NCBI GenBank assembly: GCA_009602725.1
Contig: WELB01000070.1
Location: 56,919-81,725 of the forward strand
Source: Spirogloea muscicola
Taxonomy: Eukaryota > Streptophyta > Zygnematophyceae > Spirogloeales > Spirogloeaceae
Direction: 5' to 3'
Length of the DNA stretch: 24,807 nucleotides
The notes under the pieces are model-generated. The model was not told the origin of the DNA. It was given only the letters and a program-made list of their open reading frames with translations, and did not search any database. Below are positions 15,082-24,807 of this stretch, piece by piece (positions within the stretch are counted from its first letter, which is position 1; each line of letters starts with the position of its first letter). Both the position numbers and the translations under genes were made by a program.

Positions 15082-15734
15082 GGCGCGGCCGTGGCTGACC
15101 CGGCGGGGCTGCGGCGGGCGCTATGGCGGGGCGGGCGCGTGAGGGGAATGGCAATGGGGGGGGGGGGAGGGCCCTCCGCGGTCCCACCCTCCCCCAGGTC
15201 CGCCCGTCTCGCCTGCCGGGCCGGGCAGCCCTGCAAACAGCCCGCCCACGTAGCGGGCAGGCAAAACTCTGCGTGTAGCCGTCCAGCCTGTGGATCCACG
15301 GCTATGCGCGAAATGAACTCGGCCTGCCCGATGGTCGGTCGTCACCTGCCCCGGTCAACGCCCCCCGCCACCCCCCCTCCGCACCTCCCTCCACGCCAGG
15401 GCAGGTGCGGCCCGGTGCGGATAGGCAACGAGCGGGGGCGGTCGGCCCGGCTCTCGCCCAGCCACCCGGCACCTGCCACGTGGATATCGCAAGTCTCCGA
15501 TTCGCCCTGCGACACTCGTGCACGGGCGACAGGCCGTCGGTCCCCCCCAAGTTCCCGAGACGGCAGCCGCGGGGCTGAACGGGACGGAAGCGGTGCCGGC
15601 CGCGCTGCGGCGCAGCCTCCGTGGCGTCCCGTTGGCGCTGGCGGAGCGCTCCGTTGAGTCGCCCGCCTGGCGCTACTCTAACGACCATAGAAACAGCTTG
15701 CGGAAGACGGCGATGGCTAAGAAGAAAGCACAAC
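15082..15734. other. GC-rich upstream region of the SBP2-like gene
   Basis: This stretch is very GC- and CpG-rich, with a run of 11 or so G near 15157-15168, C-rich blocks near 15360 and a (GGT)n run just outside at 15014-15037. Long open frames on both strands are of biased composition (Arg, Pro, Gly, Ala) and show no domain. The region is best read as promoter and leader DNA of the SBP2-like gene. No specific promoter element is recognised. Confidence 0.5.
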
Positions 15735-15906
15735 AGCTCTTCCGATGTAAGGCAGTGGCTGTGAAAAGAGAGAAAGAAACGCCAGCCCAAAAAGAGTGAC
15801 AAGGTCCAAAAAGCCGAAAGGCGCTTAAAGCACACAGCTATGGACGAGACGGCAGCGGATGGGAGCTTAGTAACACTGAGTTAGCAGCAGCACGTCGGAG
15901 TAACTT
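15735..15906 (-). repeat. Dispersed hairpin repeat, copy A (degenerate)
   Basis: On the minus strand this follows the consensus of copies B and D from GAGTTACTCCGACGTGCTG through GGACCTTGTC and CTTTTTGGGCTGGC, and then loses the second hairpin arm. It abuts copy B directly, whose tail ends at about 15907, so the copies are tandem or nested. Confidence 0.65.
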
Positions 15907-16190
15907 GCAGCTGGTAAAGAAGAAAGTGCTCGCCCATAGAGAAGAGGGGCTGGCAAAGCCAGCCCAAAAAGAATGGACAATGTCCAAAGCCAAAGAAATA
16001 GGTGCCGAAAAAGGACTACACTACAAAGCACTACAAACCATGAGATGATGCAGAGGGAAGCTCAGTACCCGCGAGTGAGCAACATCAGGTCGAAGTAGCT
16101 CGCTGCAGGGAAAGAGGCACTCCGCCAAGACCCAGAGGCGGCGGCCATGGCACAGCCTGCTCGCGTTAATGAGGCACCCTGATCGGGACC
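15907..16190 (-). repeat. Dispersed hairpin repeat, copy B (best hairpin)
   Basis: On the minus strand: a GCCGCCTCTGGGTCTTGG block, GGGTACTGAGCTTCC, CTGCATCATCTCATG, TTTTTCGGCACC, GGACATTGTCC (15975-15985) and then the hairpin GGGCTGGC-TTT-GCCAGCCC (15947-15965) with a perfect 8-bp stem. It ends with CTCTTCTCTATGGGCGAGC and ACTTTCTT. Copy D is about 80% identical by eye over some 250 bp in the opposite orientation. Confidence 0.8.
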
Positions 16191-16239
16191 CAGAAGAAAG
16201 GACTCTTCCAGAAGAGAATTGCGGTGTATTAAAAGGATG

Positions 16240-16590
16240 AGCTCGCCCATAGAGAAGAGGGGCTGGCAAAGCCAACCCAATAAGAATGGACAATGTCCAA
16301 AGCCAGAGGGCGATGGCTGTTATCAGCGAGCCCAGATCATTCGAATGCACAGTGTTCGAATGGGCCAGAAAGCACTAGAGCACACAGCGACTCAAGTGGC
16401 CACGATGCTCATAGAGCCAAGTAGCAGCCGCAGGTGGGAGAAAATACTTCCGGGTAGCAGGTCCTCTGTCTATAGCCAGAGGCTGCAGGCAAAGCCCGAC
16501 CGGCGTCCAGATGCAACGCGTGTGCCATTGACCGCTGCAGCGATACTACGAGGCGCATGCGATATACCTGGCGAAGAGCCTGCCAGTCCA
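16240..16590 (-). repeat. Dispersed hairpin repeat, copy C
   Basis: Same orientation as copies A and B. The hairpin arm pair at 16261-16277 has one mismatch, and GGACATTGTCC and the GGGCGAGC end are kept. The upstream half (ATGGCACACGCGTTGCATCT, GCAGCCTCTGGCTATAG) resembles the beginning of copy D (CTCACGCAATGCACGC, GCTGCCTCTGGGTCTCGG) more loosely. Confidence 0.65.
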
Positions 16591-17739
16591 AAAGGAAAAA
16601 CAGGGTTAGAAGCGTAAACATCTTCCTGAGGTTGAAGCTTGTATCAGAACAATACATAGTCAACACAATATGGAAGAGAGTGCCAAAATACGTACACTTT
16701 CTCTCCTCCGCCTGACAAAGGTGAAAGACTCCTGACCCTTCGTGTGTGCAAACAGTGAAGCCGTACTAATATCATAAAATTTCGGGGAAATGGTGGCTGA
16801 GATATGCCAGCCCAAAGAAAACGGATACTCTAGTAATAGTAAAAGGGTTGAGCACAGCAAGACCATTCATCATCTTCCATTTCTGACACTCCACTTTCTT
16901 TTACAGGCCGCTGGAGTCCGTACAAACTAACAGCAGGCAACAGCAGCGGAGAGATCCATCTATTTCACAGCTGCGTGTGGGGCTGATAGCTTGCATGCAG
17001 TCCGACGCTCTCCGCATTGTGAACACCCCACGATCTACTGGAATTATCGTGCAATCCTACGTAACTTCTGACAGAGCTGCTCGGCTCTTGGCAATATCAC
17101 AATCCTCCCCAAGCACTAACGGATTACGCTCTTCTGTGCAACCATCCCAATTGACGTGGCCATATACAGCGCCGTAGTACACGTCCAAGTGCACCAAGCT
17201 CTGGAGAAGCACTATCTCGCTTTCGACGGCATGTTCAAGGTACGCCAGCAATGGATGGCTTAACATAGATGCTCTTCATCCACTTGACTACACTCGGAGG
17301 CAATCGTACTGCACAGTTGCACCTTCAAGCAGGGCGTTGTTGGCTACTGCATTGGGTGCTTGGCATGAGAATTGTATTCATCAATACTAAGTGGCAGGGT
17401 TGTTGACTTGGAGCTGGCTCAGCTCGTCATTGCAGGAGCTCGCTTGGTCGACAAGCCTCCAAATTACACTTTGCTGGCGCCTCCTAGCCTAGACATTGCC
17501 AGTTACTGCCATGCTGGCCGTTTGCAAGCACCGCGGCTTTGACGAGTTGCTCTTGATGACAGCTATTGTTGTAAAACCTGTTGGATTGCCGCCATAATAC
17601 CCAATCATTTTCTGGTGAGCAACCTGATGAGCACACACTGGCCCTCACTCTCCGGAGTGGTGCCGTGCCTTTGGAAGCTGATGCTTGCGATGCGTAGTTA
17701 CATTCTTAGGTAAGCATCCGCCGTCGGTTCTATCAGCCC
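16591..17739. other. Non-coding stretch between repeat copies
   Basis: About 1.15 kb in which I find no gene. Open frames are below 70 codons and lack recognisable domains. A weak echo of the hairpin repeat (GGCTGAGATATGCCAGCCC) occurs at 16796-16814. Confidence 0.5.
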
Positions 17740-18046
17740 AGGTATTTTGCAGAAGGCTGGCGGTCTCGTTTCCGCGCTCTCTGGCTCACGCAATGCACGC
17801 ACGCGCCGGCCACGCTATGGTTGCTGCCTCTGGGTCTCGGCGGAGTGCCTCTCTCCCAGCTTCGAGTTATTCTGACTTGCTGTTGCTAATTCGTGGGTAC
17901 TGAGCTTCCATCTGCATCATCTCATGTCTAGTTGTGTAGCTTTTTACCCTTTTTCGGCACCATTTTTGTGGCCTTTGGATATTGTCCGTTCATTTTCTGG
18001 GCTGGCTTTGCTAGCCCCTCTTTTACTATGGGCGAGCACTTTCTAT
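17740..18046 (+). repeat. Dispersed hairpin repeat, copy D (opposite orientation)
   Basis: The longest copy, inverted relative to A-C. It has the GCTGCCTCTGGGTCTCGGCG and GGGTACTGAGCTTCC blocks, TCTGCATCATCTCATG, TTTTTCGGCACC, GATATTGTCC and the hairpin GGGCTGGC-TTT-GCTAGCCC with one mismatch (17999-18017). It ends with GGGCGAGCACTTTCT. A 72-codon open frame covers it, but the other copies do not keep that frame. Confidence 0.75.
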
Positions 18047-18773
18047 CAAGTGTGCAACGTAACTAGGCACTCATCGGCAGAAGTCACTGCAATCTCGGCG
18101 CATTGCAAAGTGAATGTTGTTCTTGCAGGCTTCAAGGGGCGGGGCTTCTGGCTGCTCCCAGGTGAGGGCTGTGGCCTGAAGGCTGTTCTTCCGATGCTGG
18201 CCTTAAGGCAGACAACAGGAAAGTTGACCGTGGTGTTGCTTTGGCAGTCGCTCGAGGCTTGCCGGGGACAGTTGCTCTCATGCGGGTAACATATAGCCCT
18301 CTTCCTACGGCATACCCTCATGAAACCTACATTCCCAGTGCAATGCAAGTACAGTACTCTCATGGAAGATGTACACCAACACATACACGTGTGCGGAAAT
18401 CATGCAGCTCTCTTCCCACAGCAGCCTCAATTAAGTTATATCTCACTCATGAATCGATGCATTTGGTCATGGACGTTGCCACCACCAAAGACACAGGGTT
18501 ACTATCATGTCATCCAGGGCAGACGGGTGACACAGAGTCACTGACAAGGCAAGATACAGTGACAGTGATTCAGATGACGGAAGGAATGATGTTTATACAT
18601 GATATCATGGGCTGTATGTGCTAATCCTCGCGTGCTAGGTTCACAGCCAAAGTAGGTGAGCTTGCAGCCCGTCTTTGGCGATTGGTGGCCATGCGCTTTG
18701 TGCAAGAATTAAGGTAGCCTTGCTTTGGCTGCCTCAGAGGGGCCCGGAACTCTTTGCAACACGTAAATAGCTA
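18047..18773. other. Spacer downstream of the receptor kinase pseudogene
   Basis: This 0.7-kb region holds no exon that I can connect to a family. Open frames up to 127 codons on + (18241-18624) have no domain and biased short-range similarity only. It should contain the 3' untranslated region of the receptor kinase if that gene is transcribed. Confidence 0.45.
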
Positions 18774-21700
18774 TTAGATAGCCAGGAGCACTAAGAAGCA
18801 CAATCTAGGGCTTGGCCTAGCAGCAAGTGTCTCTTGGACCATTGAGCCCATGTCGGAGCTATCTGTAGTAAACTCTGTCCTACTTGTGCTCATGCCAAAG
18901 GCTTCCAGGTTCTCCAGAATCGACAGCACGTCTTTCATGTCTGGTCGCTGGCTTGCCCGAAACAAAGTACAAAGCAGGCCTGCTCTGAGCATGCCCAGCA
19001 TCTCCCCCTGCTTCTCAAGCATAAACGGCCTCAGAATCGGGTCTAGACACGTTTCCAAGGCAGCCCCCGCTGATATTTCACCTCTCACCCAGCTGACAAG
19101 ATCGCTCCTCTGAAATGAGGGGTCCTGGAAGAAGGGATCTGTCGGCTTCCTGCCAGTGACGGTCTGCAGTAGCATCACGCCGTAGCTGTAGACATCGCTC
19201 TTCTGGCTTGTTTGGCCCAACTCAGCATAGTCAGGTGCCATGTAACCCACAGTACCTGCACAGGTCTCCCCAACCGACTGACAATGAGAACAATTGATGC
19301 TCAGACAGTGGACATTAGGTAATCATGGAGATGTAAGCGGATCACGAGTGTGACCATGTCCTGGTCTTGAAAGTGGCAACCAATTGCAACTCAAGCAACT
19401 CAAGCAAGCACAAGAGTGACCCACTGCAGACAGGCGCAGTTATGCAGCCCACCCAGCCCACAAGATTGCTCTTACAATGGAATGAATTTTCTGGGTCTGA
19501 ATAACAGCAGCCAAACCAACACTCCAAGCACCCAATAGCATAGTTGCTCGTAGGAGATACTGCTGCCCATGCCCACCTGCAGCGACCGTGGACATGTGGG
19601 TGAAGCGGGTCTCGAGCAGCCTCGCAAGCCCGAAGTCGGCCACATAACCCTCCAGGTCATTGTCGAGGAGGATGTTCGCCGGCTTGACATCCCGGTGCAC
19701 AATCCGTGGCTCGCAGTCAAAGTGCAGTTACTTGATGCCGTGGGCGGCGGCCGTGAGGATCTTCACTCTGGCATCCCACAAATTGAGGTCGGGGTGCTTG
19801 ACACTTCCCTGCATGAGGAAGCTATCCAGGTTGCCATTCGTCATATACGGGTATACGAGAAGCACATCCTGGCTCTTTGCATACTGCTGGCCTTCGCCGG
19901 GCAGGAAGTACGCAAGGACAGGGACGAGGTTGCGGTGTCGGATCTGGCCCAATGTCTGGACCTCCGCATGGACCTCCCTCCAACCTTGAGAGCTATCAGG
20001 TGCTAGCTTCTTGACGGCCAGCATCATCTTAGGGCTCAGATCAGCCCTGCACAAGCGCTTGAAGCAGAAGGTCACAGTTGAACTCGAGGCTGGCCATAAG
20101 TGTACCTGCCAGCTAAAGCACAAGTGCTTGCACTAGTTTACAGCAATCAAGGCGGACAGCACAACATCAACATGCTAACCTGTACACCTTGCCGAAGCCA
20201 CCTCGATCAAGAACCATTTTGTCGCTGAAGTTGTCGGTGGCGTTCACAATGTCCGCATACGTGAAATGCTCGTCAGCCGGCCAGAGTGGGAGGAGCACAA
20301 GCTTGCCAGGCTCTTCAGCTTGAAGCTTCTCAAATTGCTGACTTCTCCACCGACGCCACAGAAAGAGGAGAAGCAAGAGGACGATGACAGCAGTCATGAC
20401 GCCAATCACGATGCCCACAATGGCACCTGCACCAAGACTGGAGTGGTGGCTTGTCCCACTTTCTCCTCCAGTGCCTTGTATGCTACATGCAGCAAGCGGT
20501 GGGCCACAAAGTCCTGGGTTGCCTGCAAAGGATGAGCTGCCGAAATTGCTCCCTAGAACTATGGGAATGCTTCCAGATAGATTGTTCATTGAAACGTTGA
20601 AGGATGAAATGACAGTGCTCCTAAACGGTGGTATGGGCCCAGTCAATTGATTGCTGCTAAAGTCGACGGCAGCCAAGAGGGTCTGCACTGCCAGCTGAGC
20701 AGGGATGGGGCCAGTGAGTTTGTTGTGGTCCAGGTAAATTTCTTGGAGGCTTGAGAGATTCGCCAGAGTTGGGGGAATACCACCACTCAGGGCATTGTTT
20801 GAGAGCACCAATGAAGAGATCGATGCAGCACTACCAAGTTTTGCTGGAATGTTGGAGTCCAGGTGATTGTAAGATAAGTCCAGAGCGCGAAGATTCTGCA
20901 GCTTGCCAAGCTCCATAGGGATACTGCCTGTCAAATCTACAACAACACAGCAGCAACCGCCCATCACTATACAAGCTGCTTCCTGAATCATCAGCCATGC
21001 CTGCGGGTTGGTATATTATTTGCCAATACGATCTGGCTGGGAGATACGCTGAGGCCTTACTGTTGTTATCAGCCAAAAGTATGACCAGGTTGGTGCAGTT
21101 CCCTAGCTCCGCAGGCACGCTCCCATTGAGCTTATTGTTGCCAACATCCAGAAGGGAAAGTCCCTGCAGCATGCCCCATGATGCTGGAATCCCACCAGAG
21201 AGGTGATTATTGGAGACACGGATCTGAGAGCTTGCTGCTAAGGTTGGACAGCATGGTCGGAAGTGGGCCTGACAGCCCATTGTTCTCGAGGTGCAAGTCA
21301 AAGAGCTGCGAACAGTTGGCCAGTGTATTGGGGATCTGGCCACTCAAGCTGCAGCAACCGAGTCACAAGCTCGGCACAGCCTCCTTGCTCACATGAATAT
21401 GAGCACAAGTTTTTGGCATTGACTTGAGTGGCCTTGATGCAGTAGTACATAAGATCTGCAGCTGAGAAAGAATATCTGCATCCTAGCATAATGTTTTCCT
21501 ACGCCAATTGCCATGCGTAAGGGCTGGGAGAGGATGCAAGGAAACAGCATGTAGAGAAGAGCCAAATTTGCCTGTTGTTGAAGAGGAAAAGGCGGTCAAG
21601 ATTCGTGAGGCGACCAAGCTCTGGTGGTATAGAGCCTGTGAGGCTGCACCGGGGCAGTGAAGCCACTGTTTGTATCAGTAAGCATTCCATTGCGTGCATC

Positions 21701-21950
21701 ATGTGCCTTGGCTCGAGGCCACACCTGTACTCTGCGATACTGCTTACTAACAGGTCAAAGAAGCAAGCACAATTCGAGATCCAACATATTGGCCACAATG
21801 CCTGCAATTGCAGTAAGCCTTTCCGTTGACAAGATTGCCATGCAATCTTGACATAGGATTGGTGCAAACAGTGAACGATGGGTGGAAATGGGTGGACATG
21901 AAAGGAACTGGCTGGCTAGTGGTGCTGCTGAAGAGGAGGGTAGGTGGGGG

Positions 21951-22022
21951 GAACCCTAAACCCTAAACCTAAACCCCAAACTCCTAAACTCTAACGCGTA
22001 TACATATATAAGGGGGGGGGGG
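21951..22022. repeat. Telomere-like tract with (TA)n and G11 in a receptor kinase intron
   Basis: CCCTAAA-type units (21954-21993) are followed by TATACATATATA and a run of 11 G (22012-22022). The tract sits in the intron between LRR exons 22118-22047 and 21643-21572. The orientation is the same as in the anoctamin introns. Confidence 0.8.
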
Positions 22023-24312
22023 AGTTTAGATGGTGCTGCTACTTGCTTGTTGTTGTAGAGAATCAGATCCTGAAGCGACGCAGCCATGGCGAGCTCCGCT
22101 GGGACAGACCCAGAGAGGCTGCGCAGCAATGATGACACATCAACACTCCTGCTTGCACCTTGCACAGCCTCCTGCTAGCCTGGATCCTAGCCTCTGCCAA
22201 GGAGCGCATGCATGACTCTCACACATTATGTTGTAAATATGCTACCACTCACCTATTGCTAGAAAGGTCAAGGATCTTGAGATTGTTGAGATGCCCCAGG
22301 GTGCCGGGAATAGCACCAGTCAAACTGCATGGGAAATTACAGTACAAGGCAGCAATATCGAAATAGCTGAGATGCAGTAATGCTTGTGATCTTTACACAC
22401 TCAACCCTAATCCATCTAGAGATTCCGCCAGCCCTAGAACTCAGAACCTGCTCTGTATGGCATTGCTGAATGCCCCACTTGGCCTATGCACTGGACCATT
22501 TGGGTTAAGGGGCACATGCAGATGCAATAAGTAGATTGGCGTCTGCTTACTTATTGGAGGTAAGCTTGAGCTGTTCCAAATCTGAGCAGTTGCCGAGCTC
22601 CGGGGGAATAGACCCCTCCAGCCTGCGCCAAGATGCTGAAAATGCATGAAGACTTGTGCTATCTGTAGCCAAGCCGTTCAAGTGCTAGAGCTTGAATGGC
22701 CGGCTGTCATTACTCTATCTGCTAGCCTAGTACCTGTTGTTGCTGAGGATGAGGATGTTTAGATTCTCGCTCAGCGTTCCGAGCTCCACTGGGATGCGTC
22801 CTGTCAGCCTGCTCACAGTGTAGGAATATGGTGCTGCAGCTATGATCTGGAGTGGCAATACCAGCAACCTGCGACAATTAAGCTGCAAGTACTGAAAGCG
22901 AGGAAAGTGGAGGCCTGGCATGGTGGTTCTCACTCGTTGGTGCTGATGTCAAGCTGCTGCAGCTTGGAAAGGCGCCCCAGCTCCGGTGGGATGCCTCCAC
23001 TCAAGCTATAGTAGGCCCACAACGAATAATCAAATGTCTCTTGTCTTATCATGGAGGACACGGCAAATGCTGGGAAATATGAGGTGGCAGGGAGCTACCT
23101 GTTTACAGAGACGACAAGCATGTTGAGGTTTGCAAGGCCGCCGAGAGCTGGCGGGATGTTGCCATTCAGGCTGCGGAGGTCAAAGGTGAGTTGAGTGGTC
23201 AGATAGTCAGCTTGATTGGCCGACATGGAGGAGCGAGAGGGACTGCAGAGCGAAGATGGACGGAGGAGGGACAAGGGTTGCAGTACCTATTGTTGGACAG
23301 GAAGATCTTTGTGAGGTTTGTGCGGCCCAACTCGGGAGGAATGTTGGCAGTTAGCCTGGTAGGACAACAGGAAGGCGCAGCCATTCCTCAGGCCTCTGGA
23401 TGTGGTGAGCGTCAGATGAGGCGGAGCTAGTGAGCTGAGAAACACCAGAGCTGCGAGAGGAGGACGGGAGCTGGGCACTGCACCGATTGAAGCCGCCGCT
23501 GAGGACTTGGAGCTGCTTGAGGCCGTCGAGCTCCGGTGGTATGGGTCCTGTGAGGCTGCAGCACGATCAAAGGTATGCGAGACTTCAGAGGGCAATTATC
23601 GTGATGTAGCTACCGCCGTCAACAGGTGCGGCATGAGGTCAATGGCCCACTTGTTGTTGTCAAAGTAGAGCTGCTGGAGAGCGCTGCAGTTTGCCAGCTC
23701 CGGGGGGATGCCGCCGGCCGGTCAGCCTGCCATTGATGACTCGAGCATGCGCTCGGAGACGGCTGTCAGTAAAAACCGAGGAGGACGTCTACGAAGAAGC
23801 AGAAGTGGAAAGATGGACGAGGACCCGAGCCACCATGGCCACAGCGCCGGGGCACAGAGCGATCGTCGAGCACCGGTTGCTCTAAACGCCAAAGGCCTGC
23901 AGCTTCTGGAGCCGGCCAATCTCCGCAGGTATGGCGCCCTCCAGCCTGCGACCTCCATCTCGCAATTCATCAACATCCGCCATGCATGGGCCAAGCAGCG
24001 TGCGCTGCCGACAATGGTTTGAGAATGCGAAGAGTCGTACAGATTGTGGTTGACGTAGAGGTTGGTGACGTTGACCAGGTTGCCAAGCTCCGGCGGTATC
24101 GTCCCCGTGAGCCTGAGTGCGACAAGGGAGGCAAGGGTCCGTCAGCCGACTTTCAGCAGAGAGGGGTCCGAGAGCCGGAGGCGAGGCTGAGGTGCCGCCT
24201 GCAGCCTGACCTGTTGGGGTCCAGGTAGAGATAGACCAGGTTGGTACAGTTGCCGAGCTCCGGTGGGATGGGGCCAGAGAACCTGGCAGGGAGGCATGGA
24301 GTCAGAAGTGGA

Positions 24313-24334
24313 GGGAGGGAGGGAGGGGGGGGGG
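24313..24334 (+). repeat. G-run array, possible G-quadruplex
   Basis: GGGAGGGAGGGAGGG merges into a longer G run. It satisfies the four-run G-quadruplex pattern on the + strand and lies in the intron between the first two visible receptor kinase exons. The transcribed RNA would carry the C-rich complement. Confidence 0.6.
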
Positions 24335-24622
24335 AAGGAGGACGTCGGAGGAGGGTGGCACTCATGCCGGCCAGCACCAGGCAGGCAGCTCCAGAGGGAG
24401 ATATTGTCAAGAGCCGCGGAAGTATTGAAATGAGACAGACGGGAGGGTGGTAAGTTTTGTGTGCTCTGGCTGCTGCTCAACTGGTTGGCGGCTGCTGCGA
24501 AGAACTTGAGCCGCTTGAGCTTGCCAAGCTCTGGCGGCAGGGGCCCAGAGAACTTGTTAAGCTCCACGTTGAGGTACTGAAGCCCACTCAAACTGCCGAC
24601 CTCGGGCGCCAACGTCCCTTTT

Positions 24623-24807
24623 AGGTTCAGTGCGCCTCACTGGATAGCCGCCACAGCGCTGCCCAGCTCCACACAACATTGCTCGTAAGAAGAGGCTGCC
24701 CGCAGCTCTTGACAAGAGGGAGGGGGTGACAGGGCTTTTTACAGGTGCAGGCGAGAAAGGAGAGGTGCACAGAGAAGGTGTGGAGGGTGGGGGGGGAGAG
24801 AGGTGGG
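24623..24807. other. Window edge, probable intron of the receptor kinase gene
   Basis: On the minus strand this is pyrimidine-rich (CCCACCTCTCTCCCCCCCCA and similar) and shows no LRR. An in-frame TGA lies above the first visible LRR exon, so earlier exons (signal peptide, LRR cap) must sit further upstream, outside the window. Confidence 0.5.

Larger units (their letters stand above)
18774..24622 (-). pseudogene. LRR receptor-like Ser/Thr kinase, exon-per-LRR, with two stops and two frameshifts; 5'-partial
   Basis: Plant-type receptor kinase: extracellular LRRs, one TM helix, cytoplasmic RLK kinase. Exons: about 24622-24482, 24282-24211, 24112-24041, 23945-23874, 23726-23651, 23555-23484, 23355-23287, 23170-23099, 23005-22934, 22808-22734, 22622-22551, 22324-22253, 22118-22047, 21643-21572, 21348-21061, 20936-20180, 20046-19577, 19255-18774. 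There are roughly 20 LRRs of the type LTGxIPPELG..L..L.L..N. The exon at 20936 ends the LRRs, adds a CGPP cap and a hydrophobic TM followed by WRRWR, then starts the kinase (GGFGKVY). Kinase motifs: LAVKKL (Lys), [47 protein letters not shown]. Lesions: TAG at 23884-23882, a 4-nt insertion in exon 23726-23651, a 1-nt insertion near 21225-21231, and TAA at 19730-19728. Signal peptide and start lie outside the window. Confidence 0.88.

Noticed and set aside
14758-15657. 299-codon + strand open frame
   Set aside because: It lies in very GC-rich DNA opposite the SBP2-like upstream region. Composition is Arg/Pro/Gly/Ala with no domain, and the frame is open only because stops are rare in such DNA.
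15947-15985. Helitron 3' end (hairpin followed by CTRR)
   Set aside because: The shared sequence continues past the hairpin (ATGGGCGAGCACTTTCTT) in several copies and no CTRR terminus follows, so the hairpin is not at the element's true end.
17685-17903. 72-codon + frame similar in part to frames in repeat copies B and C
   Set aside because: The similarity is at the DNA level across copies of the hairpin repeat; the reading frames differ between copies, so a protein is not supported.
19728-23884. Stop-codon reassignment, since both in-frame stops in the receptor kinase (TAA, TAG) sit where Tyr would fit
   Set aside because: The same gene also has two frameshifts, and the anoctamin and RTN4IP1-like genes end at TAA and TAG exactly where their families end. 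Pseudogenisation explains everything more simply.

Overview
The window looks like nuclear DNA of a green-lineage eukaryote, most likely a streptophyte (charophyte alga or early-diverging land plant). The reasons are: intron-split genes; plant-type telomere-like tracts (CCCTAAA); a plant-type anoctamin; an LRR receptor kinase with transmembrane segment and RLK-type kinase; GC-rich exons; and many short introns, including some GC-AG ones. This is inference from gene content; I could not run a search.

Layout. 1-123 is pure poly(A). 124-4890 (+) holds a 15-exon anoctamin/TMEM16 gene whose first codons lie outside the window. After a 401-bp tail-to-tail spacer, 8001-5292 (-) is a complete 7-exon gene for a mitochondrial RTN4IP1-like quinone oxidoreductase. 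8.2-9.35 kb is a graveyard of repeats: a hairpin repeat, a duplicated segment and a non-LTR-retrotransposon fragment. 14609-11057 (-), plus an unplaced first exon, is a SECIS-binding-protein-2-like (SBP2) gene with an L7Ae RNA-binding domain and an N-terminal C2H2-like finger. 15.1-15.7 kb is its GC-rich upstream region. 15.7-18.05 kb carries a cluster of copies of one dispersed hairpin-ended repeat. 24.6-18.77 kb (-) is an LRR receptor kinase with about one LRR per 72-nt exon, and it carries two in-frame stops and two frameshifts.

The genes are not an operon and show no obvious joint pathway: a membrane scramblase/channel, a mitochondrial reductase, a translation-recoding-type RNA-binding protein and a surface receptor kinase. 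The exon models were built by hand. In the first three genes every junction is in phase and no stop is met, so lesions in the receptor kinase are unlikely to be mere sequence noise.

Most worth following up: (1) the SBP2-like gene, because land plants are thought to have lost selenocysteine insertion; (2) the decayed exon-per-LRR receptor kinase; (3) the hairpin repeat family; (4) a complete anoctamin Ca2+ site; (5) interstitial telomeric tracts in introns.
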